Assembly: GCF_017114985.1 (NCBI RefSeq)
Contig: NZ_JABXKP010000090.1
Span: 1-64,000, forward strand
DNA length: 64,000 bases
Direction: 5' to 3'
DNA from: Nostoc sp. JL33
GTDB lineage: Bacteria > Cyanobacteriota > Cyanobacteriia > Cyanobacteriales > Nostocaceae
The notes under the pieces are model-generated. The model searched no databases and was not told where the DNA came from. It saw nothing but the letters and a program-made list of their open reading frames with translations. The translations under genes were made by a program, and so were the position numbers. Shown piece by piece: positions 1 through 8,309 of this stretch. The first letter of the stretch is position 1. Each line of letters starts with the position of its first letter.

Positions 1-82
1 ACATTTTGGCAGTTTTTGACCCCTCTTTTTTCAATCTTGGTGAGAAATCCGGGTAAAGATAGTGATTATCCGAGGTAGAGAT

Positions 83-529
83 ATGGTATTAGTACGTTTG
101 AACCCCTGGCAAGAATTTAACGCAATACAACGCCAAATCAATCGCTTATTTGATGAAGATATGCCAACTGCATTTTTGGATAGAGGTTTATCTAGAGTTC
201 CCTCTGCTGAGTTAAAAGAAACTGAAGATGCAATTCATCTGAAGGTCGAACTTCCGGGAATTGAAGCTAAAGACTTAGATTTGCAAGTTACAGAAAAAGC
301 TGTATACCTGAGTGGTGAGCGGAAGTCTGAAGCGAAATCTGAAGAGAAGGGTGTAATCAAAAGCGAATTCCACTATGGTAAATTCCAACGTGTAATTCCT
401 TTACCTGCTCGGATTCAAAATACCAACGTCACGGCAGATTATAAAGATGGCATCTTAAACCTGACGCTACCCAAAGCTGAAGAAGAAAAGAATAAAGTTG
501 TCAAAGTTAATCTAGCATCAGCTGGCTAA
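83..529 (+). CDS. hspA: Small heat-shock protein, Hsp20/alpha-crystallin family
   Basis: Encodes a 148-residue ATP-independent holdase chaperone that should bind unfolding proteins in the cytoplasm during heat or oxidative stress. The short N-terminal arm (NPWQEFNAIQRQINRLFDE) is typical of bacterial class A small Hsps. The alpha-crystallin domain runs from about residue 42 to 140 and contains the ELPGIEAKDLDLQV strand and the GILNLTLPK motif, followed by a short tail. I chose the ATG at 83 because GAGG lies about 8 bases upstream; an in-frame GTG at 62 would add seven residues not usual for the family. Only 82 bases precede it, so the heat-shock control region is mostly outside the window. 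A strong hairpin follows downstream. Confidence 0.93.
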   Translation: MVLVRLNPWQEFNAIQRQINRLFDEDMPTAFLDRGLSRVPSAELKETEDAIHLKVELPGIEAKDLDLQVTEKAVYLSGERKSEAKSEEKGVIKSEFHYGKFQRVIPLPARIQNTNVTADYKDGILNLTLPKAEEEKNKVVKVNLASAG

Positions 530-670
530 TTCCAGGTTTATAGCGGTTCTCGCTTGAGTAGGTACTGAACCCCACCCCCAACCCCCTCCCCGCAAGCGAG
601 GAGGGGACTATGATGTACCTCATATGATTAGGAAACGCTTTATATCTGCTAGCTATCTATTAAACTAAAT

Positions 671-702
671 AAAAAGCGCTCCCTTTTGGAGAGCGCTTTT
701 TA
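671..702. terminator. Rho-independent terminator-like hairpin after hspA
   Basis: Perfect inverted repeat AAAAAGCGCTC ... GAGCGCTTTTT. The A-run on one side and T-run on the other make it usable on both strands. It most likely ends hspA transcription from the left. Confidence 0.75.
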
Positions 703-775
703 GCGTGAATTACTCAGCCTATACAGATTTATTAGGAAAGTGCAAAATTTTCAATCTTGTAGAGTATGTTATTGC

Positions 776-837
776 GTAGGATAACGCACCATTTCAGATT
801 TTAGGTACGCTGGGACGAATGTCCTAACGCATCCTAC
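776..837. repeat. Palindromic element with GTAGGAT/ATCCTAC ends
   Basis: The ends GTAGGAT and ATCCTAC are inverted copies and the interior carries AACGCA/TAACGC stretches. It resembles the larger element at 15858-15930 and looks like a short non-coding palindromic repeat. The rest of the 530-871 spacer holds only the terminator hairpin and a C-rich stretch near 572-606. Confidence 0.5.
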
Positions 838-871
838 AAAACTTGCTCTTGATTAAATCCACATTTCTTAG

Positions 872-1171
872 TTAAGCATTAAGCGCATCTTCTTGATTGG
901 TTTCGATAACACAGTCAGAAGTCGCATAGGCAACGCAGGTGAGAACCCACCCCGCGTCAATTTGATCGTCGTCTAAGAAATTCTGATCATCTTGGTTAAC
1001 TGTACCTGAAATCAGCTTCCCGGTGCAGGTAGAGCAAGAACCAGCATTACAGGAATAGGGCAAGTCCAGATTATATTCCTCGTTAGCGATCTCTAGGATG
1101 TATTCATCATCAGGGACTTCAATTGTTTTTTCACCATTTGGAGTACGTAATGTGACGTTGTAAGTTGCCAT
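872..1171 (-). CDS. Plant-type [2Fe-2S] ferredoxin
   Basis: A 99-residue soluble electron carrier of the photosynthetic/heterocyst ferredoxin family. The four cluster ligands are visible: the loop [13 protein letters not shown] supplies three cysteines and LTCVAYAT supplies the fourth. The sequence resembles vegetative PetF ([26 protein letters not shown]), but the second residue pair and an extra late cysteine (TSDCVIET) suggest a secondary paralogue rather than the main PetF. It would accept electrons from photosystem I or FNR and pass them to reductases. It lies 71 bases downstream of hemD on the same strand, so co-transcription is possible. Confidence 0.95.
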   Translation of the reverse strand: MATYNVTLRTPNGEKTIEVPDDEYILEIANEEYNLDLPYSCNAGSCSTCTGKLISGTVNQDDQNFLDDDQIDAGWVLTCVAYATSDCVIETNQEDALNA

Positions 1172-1242
1172 GTAACAGTCCCTAGTTAAGATAAACTCTA
1201 TTTCCGATACTACGGGTTTATGTGCAGCTAGTCTAGAGTTGA

Positions 1243-2133
1243 TTACTCTACATCACCAAGCGCTGAGTGTGAACTGGAACTGAGAGTAAAAAATTCTGCG
1301 ATCGCATCACCAAATCCCTCAAATGAACTATAATCCGCAGATACGATTGAGACATTCATCCCCAACTTTTGGGCGTTCGCAGCTGTATAAGGGCCAAAAC
1401 ATGCAATAATACAGCGTTCATAATCGCTTTCGGAGTTGACCATTGTCAAAAAGCTTTCTACTTCCGCCGTGCTACTAAAGGCAATTACATCGATTATTCC
1501 TTGACGAACTAGATTTAATTCAATACTGTAGATACTTGTGTTTAAACCCTGTGTAATATATGTGGGTACGCGAGTTACTTCTATACCCAATTGCTGCAAA
1601 TCTGTAATTAAATTGGGTACAACATCAGGTTCAGGTAAACCCACAACTTCTGGAGCCGGGATCAGCACTTTTTTATCGTGAATTTGCGGAAGTTTCGCTA
1701 ATTCAGCCACAATTCCGGCTGGGCTAGATTCTGTTGGGATTAAATCCACTTTGCCACAAAAAGACATTAAGGTTTCTGCGTCTTTCCCTAAAGCACATAA
1801 GTGACATTTTTCTACCACAGATATAGGAATATCCAAATCATTCATCCGGTGAAAAAATGCAGTGATGCCATTTCTACTGGTGAAGAGAATCCAATCAAAT
1901 TCGTATATATGGACTAGAGCAGTATCTAACTTAGTGTAGTTTGATAAATAGCAGGTTTCGATAGTAGGCATGAAAATAGGTAAGCCACCTTGTTTGATGA
2001 TTTGTTCGGATAACCTATAAGCATAATTTCTCGGTGCTGTGACTAAAATTCTCTTGCCATATAGAGGTAATTCTCTAGATGGAGTGAGCAAGTTGATTTC
2101 TCTTGATTGAGTGTACATTTGTTTATCTGCCAT
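1243..2133 (-). CDS. hemD: Uroporphyrinogen-III synthase
   Basis: 296 residues. Converts hydroxymethylbilane to uroporphyrinogen III with inversion of ring D, the branch point for heme, chlorophyll, phycobilins and cobalamin. The HemD pattern is clear: [22 protein letters not shown] at the start, [12 protein letters not shown] in the first lobe, and [13 protein letters not shown] plus [14 protein letters not shown] in the second. Size is slightly above the usual 250-270 because of N- and C-terminal tails. The start ATG at 2133 is the only good one before the conserved region. Ferredoxin follows closely on the same strand. Confidence 0.93.
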   Translation of the reverse strand: MADKQMYTQSREINLLTPSRELPLYGKRILVTAPRNYAYRLSEQIIKQGGLPIFMPTIETCYLSNYTKLDTALVHIYEFDWILFTSRNGITAFFHRMNDLDIPISVVEKCHLCALGKDAETLMSFCGKVDLIPTESSPAGIVAELAKLPQIHDKKVLIPAPEVVGLPEPDVVPNLITDLQQLGIEVTRVPTYITQGLNTSIYSIELNLVRQGIIDVIAFSSTAEVESFLTMVNSESDYERCIIACFGPYTAANAQKLGMNVSIVSADYSSFEGFGDAIAEFFTLSSSSHSALGDVE

Positions 2134-2235
2134 TTCATTGCTATTCCAGCTTAGAATGCAATACGCTCGGTGTTCGTAATATTTTCTCCCCGTTATCTAC
2201 ATTTTTGTAACAGTCAAAGTGTCGTGCTAACCAAT

Positions 2236-2400
2236 ATCCCGCCCAGAACTTAAGTTCTAGGCTAATAGCTCAAGTCCACTCAAGTGGACTGAAATTTTTC
2301 CTTTCACCAAGGATAGCCATTTACATCGCTTGAAATGTTATCTTTAGTCCTCTTGACAGGACTTTAGCTATTAGCCTCGAAATTTATTCCAAGGCGGGAT
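2236..2400. repeat. 165-bp nested inverted-repeat element
   Basis: The ends ATCCCGCC (2236-2243) and GGCGGGAT (2393-2400) are inverted copies. Inside them AGGCTAATAGCT (2259-2270) matches AGCTATTAGCCT (2366-2377). Two small hairpins sit further in: AGTCCACT/AGTGGACT at 2273-2290 and AGTCCT/AGGACT at 2346-2363. It has no coding potential and looks like a MITE-like or structured repeat. It occupies the middle of the 2134-2703 spacer. Confidence 0.6.
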
Positions 2401-2472
2401 GGCAACGAAGCAAAAAATTTATAAAGATGTTGCTAATGACTTTTGACAGACAATCAAAAGCTAACAAGCCTT

Positions 2473-2534
2473 AAGAGACTTCCAAACAAAAAAATACCCC
2501 ACAAGATTGGATAATTTATTTGTTGTCAGTCCCT
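2473..2534. repeat. Internally deleted copy of the GGGACTTCC palindromic element
   Basis: Begins AGAGACTTCCAAACAAAAAAAT and ends TAATTTATTTGTTGTCAGTCCCTAA. Both ends match the full copy at 28957-29083, but most of the central G/C-rich hairpin is missing. It lies 170 bases upstream of the HtrA-like pseudoprotease gene. Confidence 0.7.
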
Positions 2535-2703
2535 AACCCAAACGTATTGCACAAAATTATTCATATCTTGATTCAGCAACGCCAAAAAGCTGATGTAAAT
2601 CCTAGCCATTTTTCTAGGATGAATTCTGCCCATTTTTCCGATGTCATCTGTATTGATAAAACGGCACGATATGAATATCTAAGAACGTTTGCAGAAAAAT
2701 CTT

Positions 2704-3606
2704 ATGTCTTCATTACTGGCTTTATCCAACAGTTTAGCTGACACCGTAGAAGAAGCTGGAAGTGCTGTGGTTGCAGTGAATGCAGGTACTCGTGTTTCCC
2801 CAACTGGCATTCACTGGCGTAATGGCATTATTGTTACCTCTGATGAGTCGCTTCAACGCTATGACGACATCACCATCACTCTCTCAAATGGTAGCACTGC
2901 ACCAGTAACACTCATCGGTCATGACTCTAGCACGGATATTGCTGTTTTTAAACTAGAAAATGTAGAAATACCTGTGGCAAAAGTTGGCGATGCCAAAACG
3001 CTGAAAGTCGGTCATCTGGTTTTAGGACTGGCAAGAGGTAGCGAAGGTGATTTAAGGGCGGCGATGGGTGCGGTGAGTGTGGTTAGCGGTGCTTGGCGGA
3101 GTATGAGTGGCGGGAATATTGACCAGTTCATTCGCCCAGACATCACCCTTTACTCTGGTTTTGCAGGTGGGCCCCTGGTGGATGCTGCTGGTTTTGTGGT
3201 AGGCATGAATACATCGGGACGGCGTGGTACTGCTTTGACTATTCCTACTGCTACAGTCGATCGCGTGGTTGATCAATTAGTAGCAAAAGGACGCATTTCT
3301 AAAGGCTACTTGGGTGTGGGAATGCAACCTGTACGTTTACCAAATAACCTGAAAACTGCTCTCAATTTAACTTCTGCAACTGGGGTAATTGTCGTTAATG
3401 TTGAGGCTTCGGGGCCGGCTGAGAATGCAGGGGTGCTGCTTGGCGACGTTTTGGTAAGGTTCGATGGCGTAACTGTAGGCGATACAGGTGATGTACTGGC
3501 GCTACTCAATAGTAGCGATCGCATTGGTAAAACTGTCAACCTGCAAGTTGTCCGGGGTGGAGTGTTAATTGAGTTAGCGATCGCAGTTGGCGAAAGACCT
3601 TTTTAA
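2704..3606 (+). CDS. HtrA/DegP-like pseudoprotease with PDZ domain
   Basis: 300 residues: a trypsin-like fold (about 20-200) followed by one PDZ domain (about 205-295, GYLGVGMQPV ... GVLLGDVLVRFDGV). The catalytic triad is broken. The position of the usual TNAHV histidine reads TSDES (Glu48), and GNSGGP reads GFAGGP (Ala154 for Ser). Only Asp78 (STDIAVFKL) remains, so it should bind but not cut peptides. There is no signal peptide or membrane segment, suggesting a cytoplasmic protein. The start is uncertain: the ATG at 2704 has a poor ribosome site and a TTG at 2689 would add five residues. It is followed by an intact paralogue and a regulator gene on the same strand. Confidence 0.85.
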   Translation: MSSLLALSNSLADTVEEAGSAVVAVNAGTRVSPTGIHWRNGIIVTSDESLQRYDDITITLSNGSTAPVTLIGHDSSTDIAVFKLENVEIPVAKVGDAKTLKVGHLVLGLARGSEGDLRAAMGAVSVVSGAWRSMSGGNIDQFIRPDITLYSGFAGGPLVDAAGFVVGMNTSGRRGTALTIPTATVDRVVDQLVAKGRISKGYLGVGMQPVRLPNNLKTALNLTSATGVIVVNVEASGPAENAGVLLGDVLVRFDGVTVGDTGDVLALLNSSDRIGKTVNLQVVRGGVLIELAIAVGERPF

Positions 3607-3607
3607 T

Positions 3608-3690
3608 TCGTAATACTCGCCATTCGCGTAGCGTCTCGTAGAGAAGGCGAGAAGCAAGCTACGTAATTCGTAATTCGTAATTCGTAATTT
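3608..3690. repeat. Inverted repeat plus ATTCGTA heptamer repeat
   Basis: Contains TAATACTCGCC ... GGCGAGAAGCAAGCTACG followed by four ATTCGTA heptamers. A related segment occurs at 50345-50403. Typical of the short tandemly repeated repetitive sequences of Nostoc-type genomes. Confidence 0.65.
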
Positions 3691-3793
3691 GGAACTTCGA
3701 GATTGGAACTCGCAACTCCGAGATCAGAACTCGGAACTTCAAGATCAGAACTCCGAACTTCGAGATTAGAACTCCGAACTTCGAGATTGAAAC
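3691..3793. repeat. 21-bp tandem repeat, about 4.9 copies
   Basis: Units start at 3691, 3712, 3733, 3754 and 3775. Each reads close to GGAACTTCGAGATTAGAACTC, with point differences between units. The period equals two helical turns. The array ends 48 bases before the start of the intact HtrA-like gene, so it lies in its promoter or leader region. Confidence 0.9.
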
Positions 3794-3841
3794 ATTGTCA
3801 GCCAACAGATTCTACTTTGACGTGCGGAAAAATTGTATAAC

Positions 3842-4678
3842 ATGGCAAACACAACATTAACTAACATCGCTGCTGAATTGACAGAGGTAGCTGCTAAACT
3901 ACGCCTACGCACTGTCAAAGTGAAAAGCGGCTCTCTGGGAGTCGGTTCTGGTGTAATTTGGCAATCTGACGGACTAATTATCACTAATGCTCATGTGGCA
4001 ACCAGCAACCGCGCAACTGTGGAATTGGCTGACGGAAGGGTATTTGATGCAGTGCGTACACAATTTGATCCCCAGCAGGATTTAGCCGCCCTGAAAATTG
4101 TCGCCACTGATTTAACTGCTGCAACCATTGGCAATTCCGAGGGGTTACGAGTCGGTGAATTAGTCTTGGCGGTGGGTAATCCGTTTGCTGAGAGTGGTGC
4201 TGTGACAACTGGAATTATCTATGCAAATAATCCACGCGCTGTTATGGCTGATTTGCAGTTATATCCTGGAAATTCTGGAGGGCCACTTGCCGATTGTCAA
4301 GGCCGAGTCGTGGGAATTAACACCATGATTGTTAATGGTTTGGCTGTGGCAGTTCCCAGCAGTATAGTTGAGCGCTTTTTACAAGTAAGTAGTCGTCCGC
4401 AACTGGGAGTTACACTGCAACCTGTGCTTTTAGGTAGACGTAGCTTGGGTTTATTGGTGTTGTCAATTTTACCTGGCAGTGCGGCCCAAACTGCTGGTGT
4501 GCAAATCGGCGATGTTTTAATTGGAGTTTCGGGGCGATTATTCACTAGCATGAATGATTTAACTAAATACCTGCATGACAGTAAAGGATCTGTGCCGCTA
4601 CAACTCCTACGCGGTGGGCAGCAATTCGTGATTTATGTTGTCGTGCAGTCTGGGAAAACTGCTGTGGAGGCGAGATGA
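3842..4678 (+). CDS. HtrA/DegP-like serine protease with PDZ domain, intact triad
   Basis: 278 residues: trypsin-like domain then one PDZ domain (about 190-265). The triad is complete: His51 (ITNAHV), Asp80 (QQDLAALKI) and Ser145 (YPGNSGGPL). Unlike periplasmic HtrA/HhoA there is no signal peptide or N-terminal anchor, so it probably acts in the cytoplasm. It is a compact paralogue of the inactive gene upstream. I chose the ATG at 3842; a TTG at 3833 is closer to a GGA-like ribosome site and cannot be excluded. Its last four bases overlap the start of the next gene (ATGA), implying translational coupling. Confidence 0.9.
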   Translation: MANTTLTNIAAELTEVAAKLRLRTVKVKSGSLGVGSGVIWQSDGLIITNAHVATSNRATVELADGRVFDAVRTQFDPQQDLAALKIVATDLTAATIGNSEGLRVGELVLAVGNPFAESGAVTTGIIYANNPRAVMADLQLYPGNSGGPLADCQGRVVGINTMIVNGLAVAVPSSIVERFLQVSSRPQLGVTLQPVLLGRRSLGLLVLSILPGSAAQTAGVQIGDVLIGVSGRLFTSMNDLTKYLHDSKGSVPLQLLRGGQQFVIYVVVQSGKTAVEAR

Positions 4679-5307
4679 TCCGGGTGATGGTAGTTGCGAC
4701 TTCCCCTGTAGTGCGGGCAGGGTTATCAGCTGTGGTAACTACCAATCCTCGGCTGACAGTTGTGGGGAGTGCATCCGATTTGGATGTATTAGCAAGGGAA
4801 GTTGGGCAATTAGAACCAGATGTGGTGCTGGTAGATTTGAGCAGCAATCTTCAACAATCGGTGTGGGAAAAATTGCTGCTTATTCAAGAGGAACAATACC
4901 CATTAGGAATGATCGTGATTGTTGAGGAACTCGACAGCATCGATTTAGAGACGGCATTACATTCTGGTATGCGGGGGATATTGCCCAGTACTAGCACAGA
5001 GTCAGAAATTGTTGCTGCTGTGGAGGCGATCGCTTTTGGTTTGGTGGTACTGCACCCGGATGCTATAGAATTACTATCTATCCGCGAAAAAGTGGTAACA
5101 AATCCTGTACAAACCTTGACACCACGGGAGATAGAGGTTTTAGATATGCTTGGTTCTGGGTTGGGGAATAAAGCGATCGCTAAACGTTTGCATATTTCTG
5201 AGCATACCGTCAAATTTCATCTCTCATCCATTTTTCAAAAGCTTAGTGTCTCCAGCCGTACCGAGGCTGTTGCTGTGGGTGTGCGACTAGGTTTGATTAT
5301 GCTGTGA
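4675..5307 (+). CDS. LuxR/NarL-type regulator with degenerate receiver domain
   Basis: 210 residues: receiver-like domain (about 1-120) and a C-terminal LuxR helix-turn-helix (about 145-205; LTPREIEVLDMLGSGLGNKAIAKRL and SEHTVKFHLSSIFQKL). The receiver keeps Asp54 (VVLVDLS). The acidic pair that binds magnesium is Ala8-Thr9 (VVATSP), and the conserved switch lysine region reads GMRGILPS without the lysine. Classical phosphorylation is therefore doubtful. It starts inside the stop region of the protease gene (ATGA), so the two should be made together. It may control the module or transduce its protease state (inference). Confidence 0.88.
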   Translation: MIRVMVVATSPVVRAGLSAVVTTNPRLTVVGSASDLDVLAREVGQLEPDVVLVDLSSNLQQSVWEKLLLIQEEQYPLGMIVIVEELDSIDLETALHSGMRGILPSTSTESEIVAAVEAIAFGLVVLHPDAIELLSIREKVVTNPVQTLTPREIEVLDMLGSGLGNKAIAKRLHISEHTVKFHLSSIFQKLSVSSRTEAVAVGVRLGLIML

Positions 5308-5326
5308 TTTGTAGTCATTATCATAG

Positions 5327-5460
5327 GACTTACGCACTTCCAACAAATAAATTACCACTACTTGTGGGGTGGGCATCTTGCCCGCCTTTCTATACGGGCG
5401 CTCATGTTGCCCACCCCACAAGAAGTAGTTGAGTATTTTTTTATTTGGAAGTCCCTTACG
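5327..5460. repeat. Palindromic element, full copy B
   Basis: Imperfect inverted repeat: CTTCCAACAAATAAATTACC ... with CTTGTGGGGTGGGC on the left, matched by GCCCACCCCACAAG and TTTATTTGGAAGTCCC on the right. Same family as 2473-2534, 28957-29083 and 56680-56800. It separates the regulator gene from the glycosyltransferase gene. Confidence 0.85.
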
Positions 5461-5488
5461 CACTCAGATCCCCGAACCCTGCTTAAAT

Positions 5489-6706
5489 ATGAACATTTTA
5501 ATGCTATCTTCCACTTTTCCCTACCCACCAACGCGCGGGGGAACCCAAGTCAGGACATTTAATTTACTTAAATATCTGAGTCAACGCCATACTGTCACCC
5601 TCGCAACTCAACGCGAGAGCGATGTTACAGACGCAGAATTAGCAGGATTACGCGATTACGTGGATCATCTAGCCGTTTTTGAACGTCCGCCAGATTCTCA
5701 AACCACCGGAATATTCAAGAAAATACAGCGATTTGGTAAATTTTTGCAGCAGGGAACACCACCAAGCGTACTCAACCGCTACTCAGTTGAGATGCAAACG
5801 TGGGTTGATAACTGGGTGGAAGCGGGGAAATGTGATGTGATTACCTGCGAACATAGCGTCAATGAAATTTATGTACAATCGGATTTCCAGAAACAGCTAA
5901 AAACCATAGTTAATGTTCATAGTTCCGTTTACGCTACCTGTCGGAACCAACTAGCAACGGGCATTTCCGAAAATTCCCTCCGAGACAAAATTAATCTGCC
6001 ACTTTTGCGTCGTTATGAGCAAAACTACTGTGCTAAATTTTCGGCAATTGTCGCCACAACAGAAGAAGATAAAATTCAACTACAAGAGTTTAACCCGAAT
6101 AGTGAAATTACAGTTATTCCCAATGGTGTAGATTTAGTTTCTTTCCCCAACCGGATTACCGATCCAGGTGGACATCGCTTAATTTTCATCGGTGCAATGG
6201 ATAATTTAGCAAACATTGATGCTGTCTGCTTTTTCAGCAACGAAGTTTTGCCAGAAATCCAAAAATTGTATCCTGATACAACTTTCGATATTGTCGGTTC
6301 TCATCCGGTACCAGCAGTTTTAGCACTTGATCAAAAACCAGGAATTAATGTGATTGGGCGTGTGCCTTCGATGGTAGAATATTTACATCAAGCCACCATC
6401 TGCGTTGTACCCATGCGAACTGGGTTTGGCATTAAAAATAAAACTTTAGAGGCAATGGCAGCTGGTATACCTGTAGTAGCGAGCGATCGCGGCTTAGAAG
6501 GATTAGCCGTAGATGGTGCTAGTCATACACTACGGGCATTACGAGCCAATAAATCGGCAGAGTACGTCACCGCTATTAGTCAACTATTTGATCATCCACA
6601 TCTGCGTTCAGAATTGTCTCACAACGGCAGACAACTGGTAGAAACAGAATTCACTTGGGATATTGCTGGTAAAAGCTATGAACAAGTTTGTCTAATTCGT
6701 AATTAG
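5489..6706 (+). CDS. GT4-family glycosyltransferase
   Basis: 405 residues with the two-lobed GT-B fold of retaining transferases. The N-terminal lobe opens MNILMLSSTFPYPPTRGGTQ, a form common in polysaccharide and PEP-CTERM-associated transferases. The C-terminal lobe has VIPNGVDLVSF, HRLIFIGAMDN and the donor-binding GFGIKNKTLEAMAAGIPVV region. It should transfer a sugar from a nucleotide donor to a cell-surface glycan; the exact substrate cannot be read. The ATG at 5489 begins exactly at the conserved N-terminus. It stands alone between repeats. Confidence 0.88.
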   Translation: MNILMLSSTFPYPPTRGGTQVRTFNLLKYLSQRHTVTLATQRESDVTDAELAGLRDYVDHLAVFERPPDSQTTGIFKKIQRFGKFLQQGTPPSVLNRYSVEMQTWVDNWVEAGKCDVITCEHSVNEIYVQSDFQKQLKTIVNVHSSVYATCRNQLATGISENSLRDKINLPLLRRYEQNYCAKFSAIVATTEEDKIQLQEFNPNSEITVIPNGVDLVSFPNRITDPGGHRLIFIGAMDNLANIDAVCFFSNEVLPEIQKLYPDTTFDIVGSHPVPAVLALDQKPGINVIGRVPSMVEYLHQATICVVPMRTGFGIKNKTLEAMAAGIPVVASDRGLEGLAVDGASHTLRALRANKSAEYVTAISQLFDHPHLRSELSHNGRQLVETEFTWDIAGKSYEQVCLIRN

Positions 6707-7057
6707 TACACACTTAACAATTCACGCATTCACGCATTCACGCATTCTTGCATTAAAGACATTTTGCCTACGGCACGCTATTCGCGAACAGACTCTTATT
6801 TAAACCCCGACTGGAACTGAGCTTTGTCCCAACCATTACACGCTGCTTCGCAACGTGTAATGGTTGGGGTCTTAAACCCTTTAATTTACGATAAAAATGC
6901 TTGATCTAATAAAGATCCCACTTTATTTCTAATTGTTCTTTATTGTCGGTGTGGGATAAATATGTGTAGAAACGTTGCATTGCAACGTTTCTACATCGGT
7001 AGTGCAATTATCTTATTCTTATGGTAGTGGTTTTTAGTTAGCTCGTGAAGAAGCACG
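6707..7057. other. Spacer with 8-bp tandem repeat and two hairpins
   Basis: Holds CACGCATT tandem units (6721-6745), a hairpin with 14-15 bp arms at 6828-6868 (AACCATTACACG / CGTGTAATGGTT) and a 29-base palindrome at 6966-6994. No gene was seen. The 6828-6868 hairpin may end transcription of the glycosyltransferase gene. Confidence 0.7.
6966..6994. repeat. 29-base palindrome, 14-bp arms and 1-base loop
   Basis: Arms GTAGAAACGTTGCA and TGCAACGTTTCTAC. The same architecture with different arm bases occurs at 26653-26681. Confidence 0.85.
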
Positions 7058-7339
7058 TCAATTATTCTCAAACCTAGTCGAATACCCTAACACAAGTAAT
7101 TTCTTATGCTTACGCTTATTCTTATTCTTGAGGATAATCAAATAATTCTCAACATAGCGAAAAGCAGATGCACAGTCGTAATCAGCAATGGCTATAGCTT
7201 GCAAAAAAACCTTTGGGGGTATTTCAAACCCTAAAAATTTTTCTATTAAAATTAACAAATCTTCATCTGTGGCAGGGAAAGTAGTTGTTTCTGTCCCTTC
7301 TGAATCATGAAATGTACCTTCAATTAACGCTTTGTACAT
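7058..7339 (-). CDS. Small protein of unknown function, second gene of a pair
   Basis: 93 residues, unrecognised. The centre is alpha-helical and acidic (ATDEDLLILIEKFLGFEIPPKVF) and the C-terminus is lysine-rich (LKNKNKRKHKKLL). The ATG at 7339 is preceded by a strong GGAGG ribosome site seven bases away (7346-7350), which decides against the longer reading from 7369. The first 20 bases overlap the end of the upstream 81-residue gene, so the two are translationally coupled. The size and coupling resemble toxin-antitoxin modules, but no family motif supports that. Confidence 0.65.
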   Translation of the reverse strand: MYKALIEGTFHDSEGTETTTFPATDEDLLILIEKFLGFEIPPKVFLQAIAIADYDCASAFRYVENYLIILKNKNKRKHKKLLVLGYSTRFENN

Positions 7340-7565
7340 TTTGTACCTCCCCAAAAGCATAAGATGCAAAGCCTGTGATAAAGTTTAGCTGCTGATCACG
7401 AGTTTGTAAGTTAACGGGAAGTTCAGTACCAGAACATCCGATCTCACGTAAAATTTCCAAACAATAAGTACTGAGTTGAGTGTATGGAGCTTGCTCCAAT
7501 TCTTGAGCTACTTCTAGAGCCATCTCTAGATTGACTTGGATAACCGTCTTTACAGGGTTGGTCAT
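7320..7565 (-). CDS. Small protein of unknown function, first gene of a pair
   Basis: 81 residues, unrecognised. It opens MTNPVKTVIQVNLEMALEVAQELEQAPYTQL, which is helix-rich, and contains one CLEILREIGCSG stretch. No membrane segment or signal peptide. The second in-frame ATG (7565) was preferred; another start at 7571 adds two residues. It overlaps the start of the following gene by 20 bases. The regulatory region would lie in the 7566-8309 spacer. Confidence 0.6.
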   Translation of the reverse strand: MTNPVKTVIQVNLEMALEVAQELEQAPYTQLSTYCLEILREIGCSGTELPVNLQTRDQQLNFITGFASYAFGEVQNVQSVN

Positions 7566-8309
7566 AAACACGCCCTAATAAACTGGATGCTCTAAGTCTT
7601 GATCACAAGCACAAATAGCGTAACAGTGTTTTTGCGGAATTTATGAAGAAGGTAAATTAAAATATCAGCGCATTTGCGGTAACATATCCTAAGTTATGCT
7701 CTCTTAGACTGAGAGCTAGGTAATTTTGATCTAACTGCGAGCGATCGCTTTAATACGTATATATATTTTACATTGCAATAAATTATACAAAACAATTGCC
7801 AATACATTCCCTATTTTGTACCCTCACAACTTGCTTGTTTATCTTAGGTGTAAGTAAGTGGGCGTGAATAATTAAAGGTTTGTAGTAAGCGGCTTTAGCC
7901 TAAAATCACAAATTTTTTCAACTCTCACCAGCTAGCCATCAAAAAGTTTTTGCAACACAACCATTGAACACGACAGTTGCTTCAACTCTTAGAGTGAGAG
8001 TAATGCATTGCCTTATCCTGGGGGGAGCATCCCAAATATGTCAGTTATATCAACACCCAGGTTATGAATTGTGATTGCGATCGCAACCTAGTGGAGTAAA
8101 GCAATCCCATATCTTGCGATCGCAACTTTTAGAGACGCACTCGCGTTCACTACGCTGTCGCTTCGCAGCCTACGGGAAGGCTTAAGGCAACGCAATGACA
8201 AACATGTTCTTGCTTGCATTGCGATGCTCCCCATCTTGGGTGTTGAATTATTGCATTTTGATGATATTATTCTAAAAAAGTAAATTAAGCAGTAAGCCTT
8301 GTGGCATTT
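7566..8309. other. Spacer with interleaved inverted repeats
   Basis: No gene was seen. GGGGAGCAT (8022-8030) is inverted at 8224-8232 and CAACACCCA (8051-8059) is inverted at 8237-8245, in interleaved order. Between them are two GCGATCGC-type sites and a fragment (8133-8190) of a dispersed palindromic repeat. The last 60 bases carry the probable promoter of the PEP-CTERM gene. Confidence 0.5.

Noticed and set aside
2520-2741. 73-codon plus-strand frame before the pseudoprotease
   Set aside because: It begins inside the palindromic element, has no domain and overlaps the start of the HtrA-like gene in another frame.
5362-5562. 66-codon frame over the palindromic element
   Set aside because: It is a translation of the element (similar peptides arise from copy D at 56585-56815 on the minus strand).
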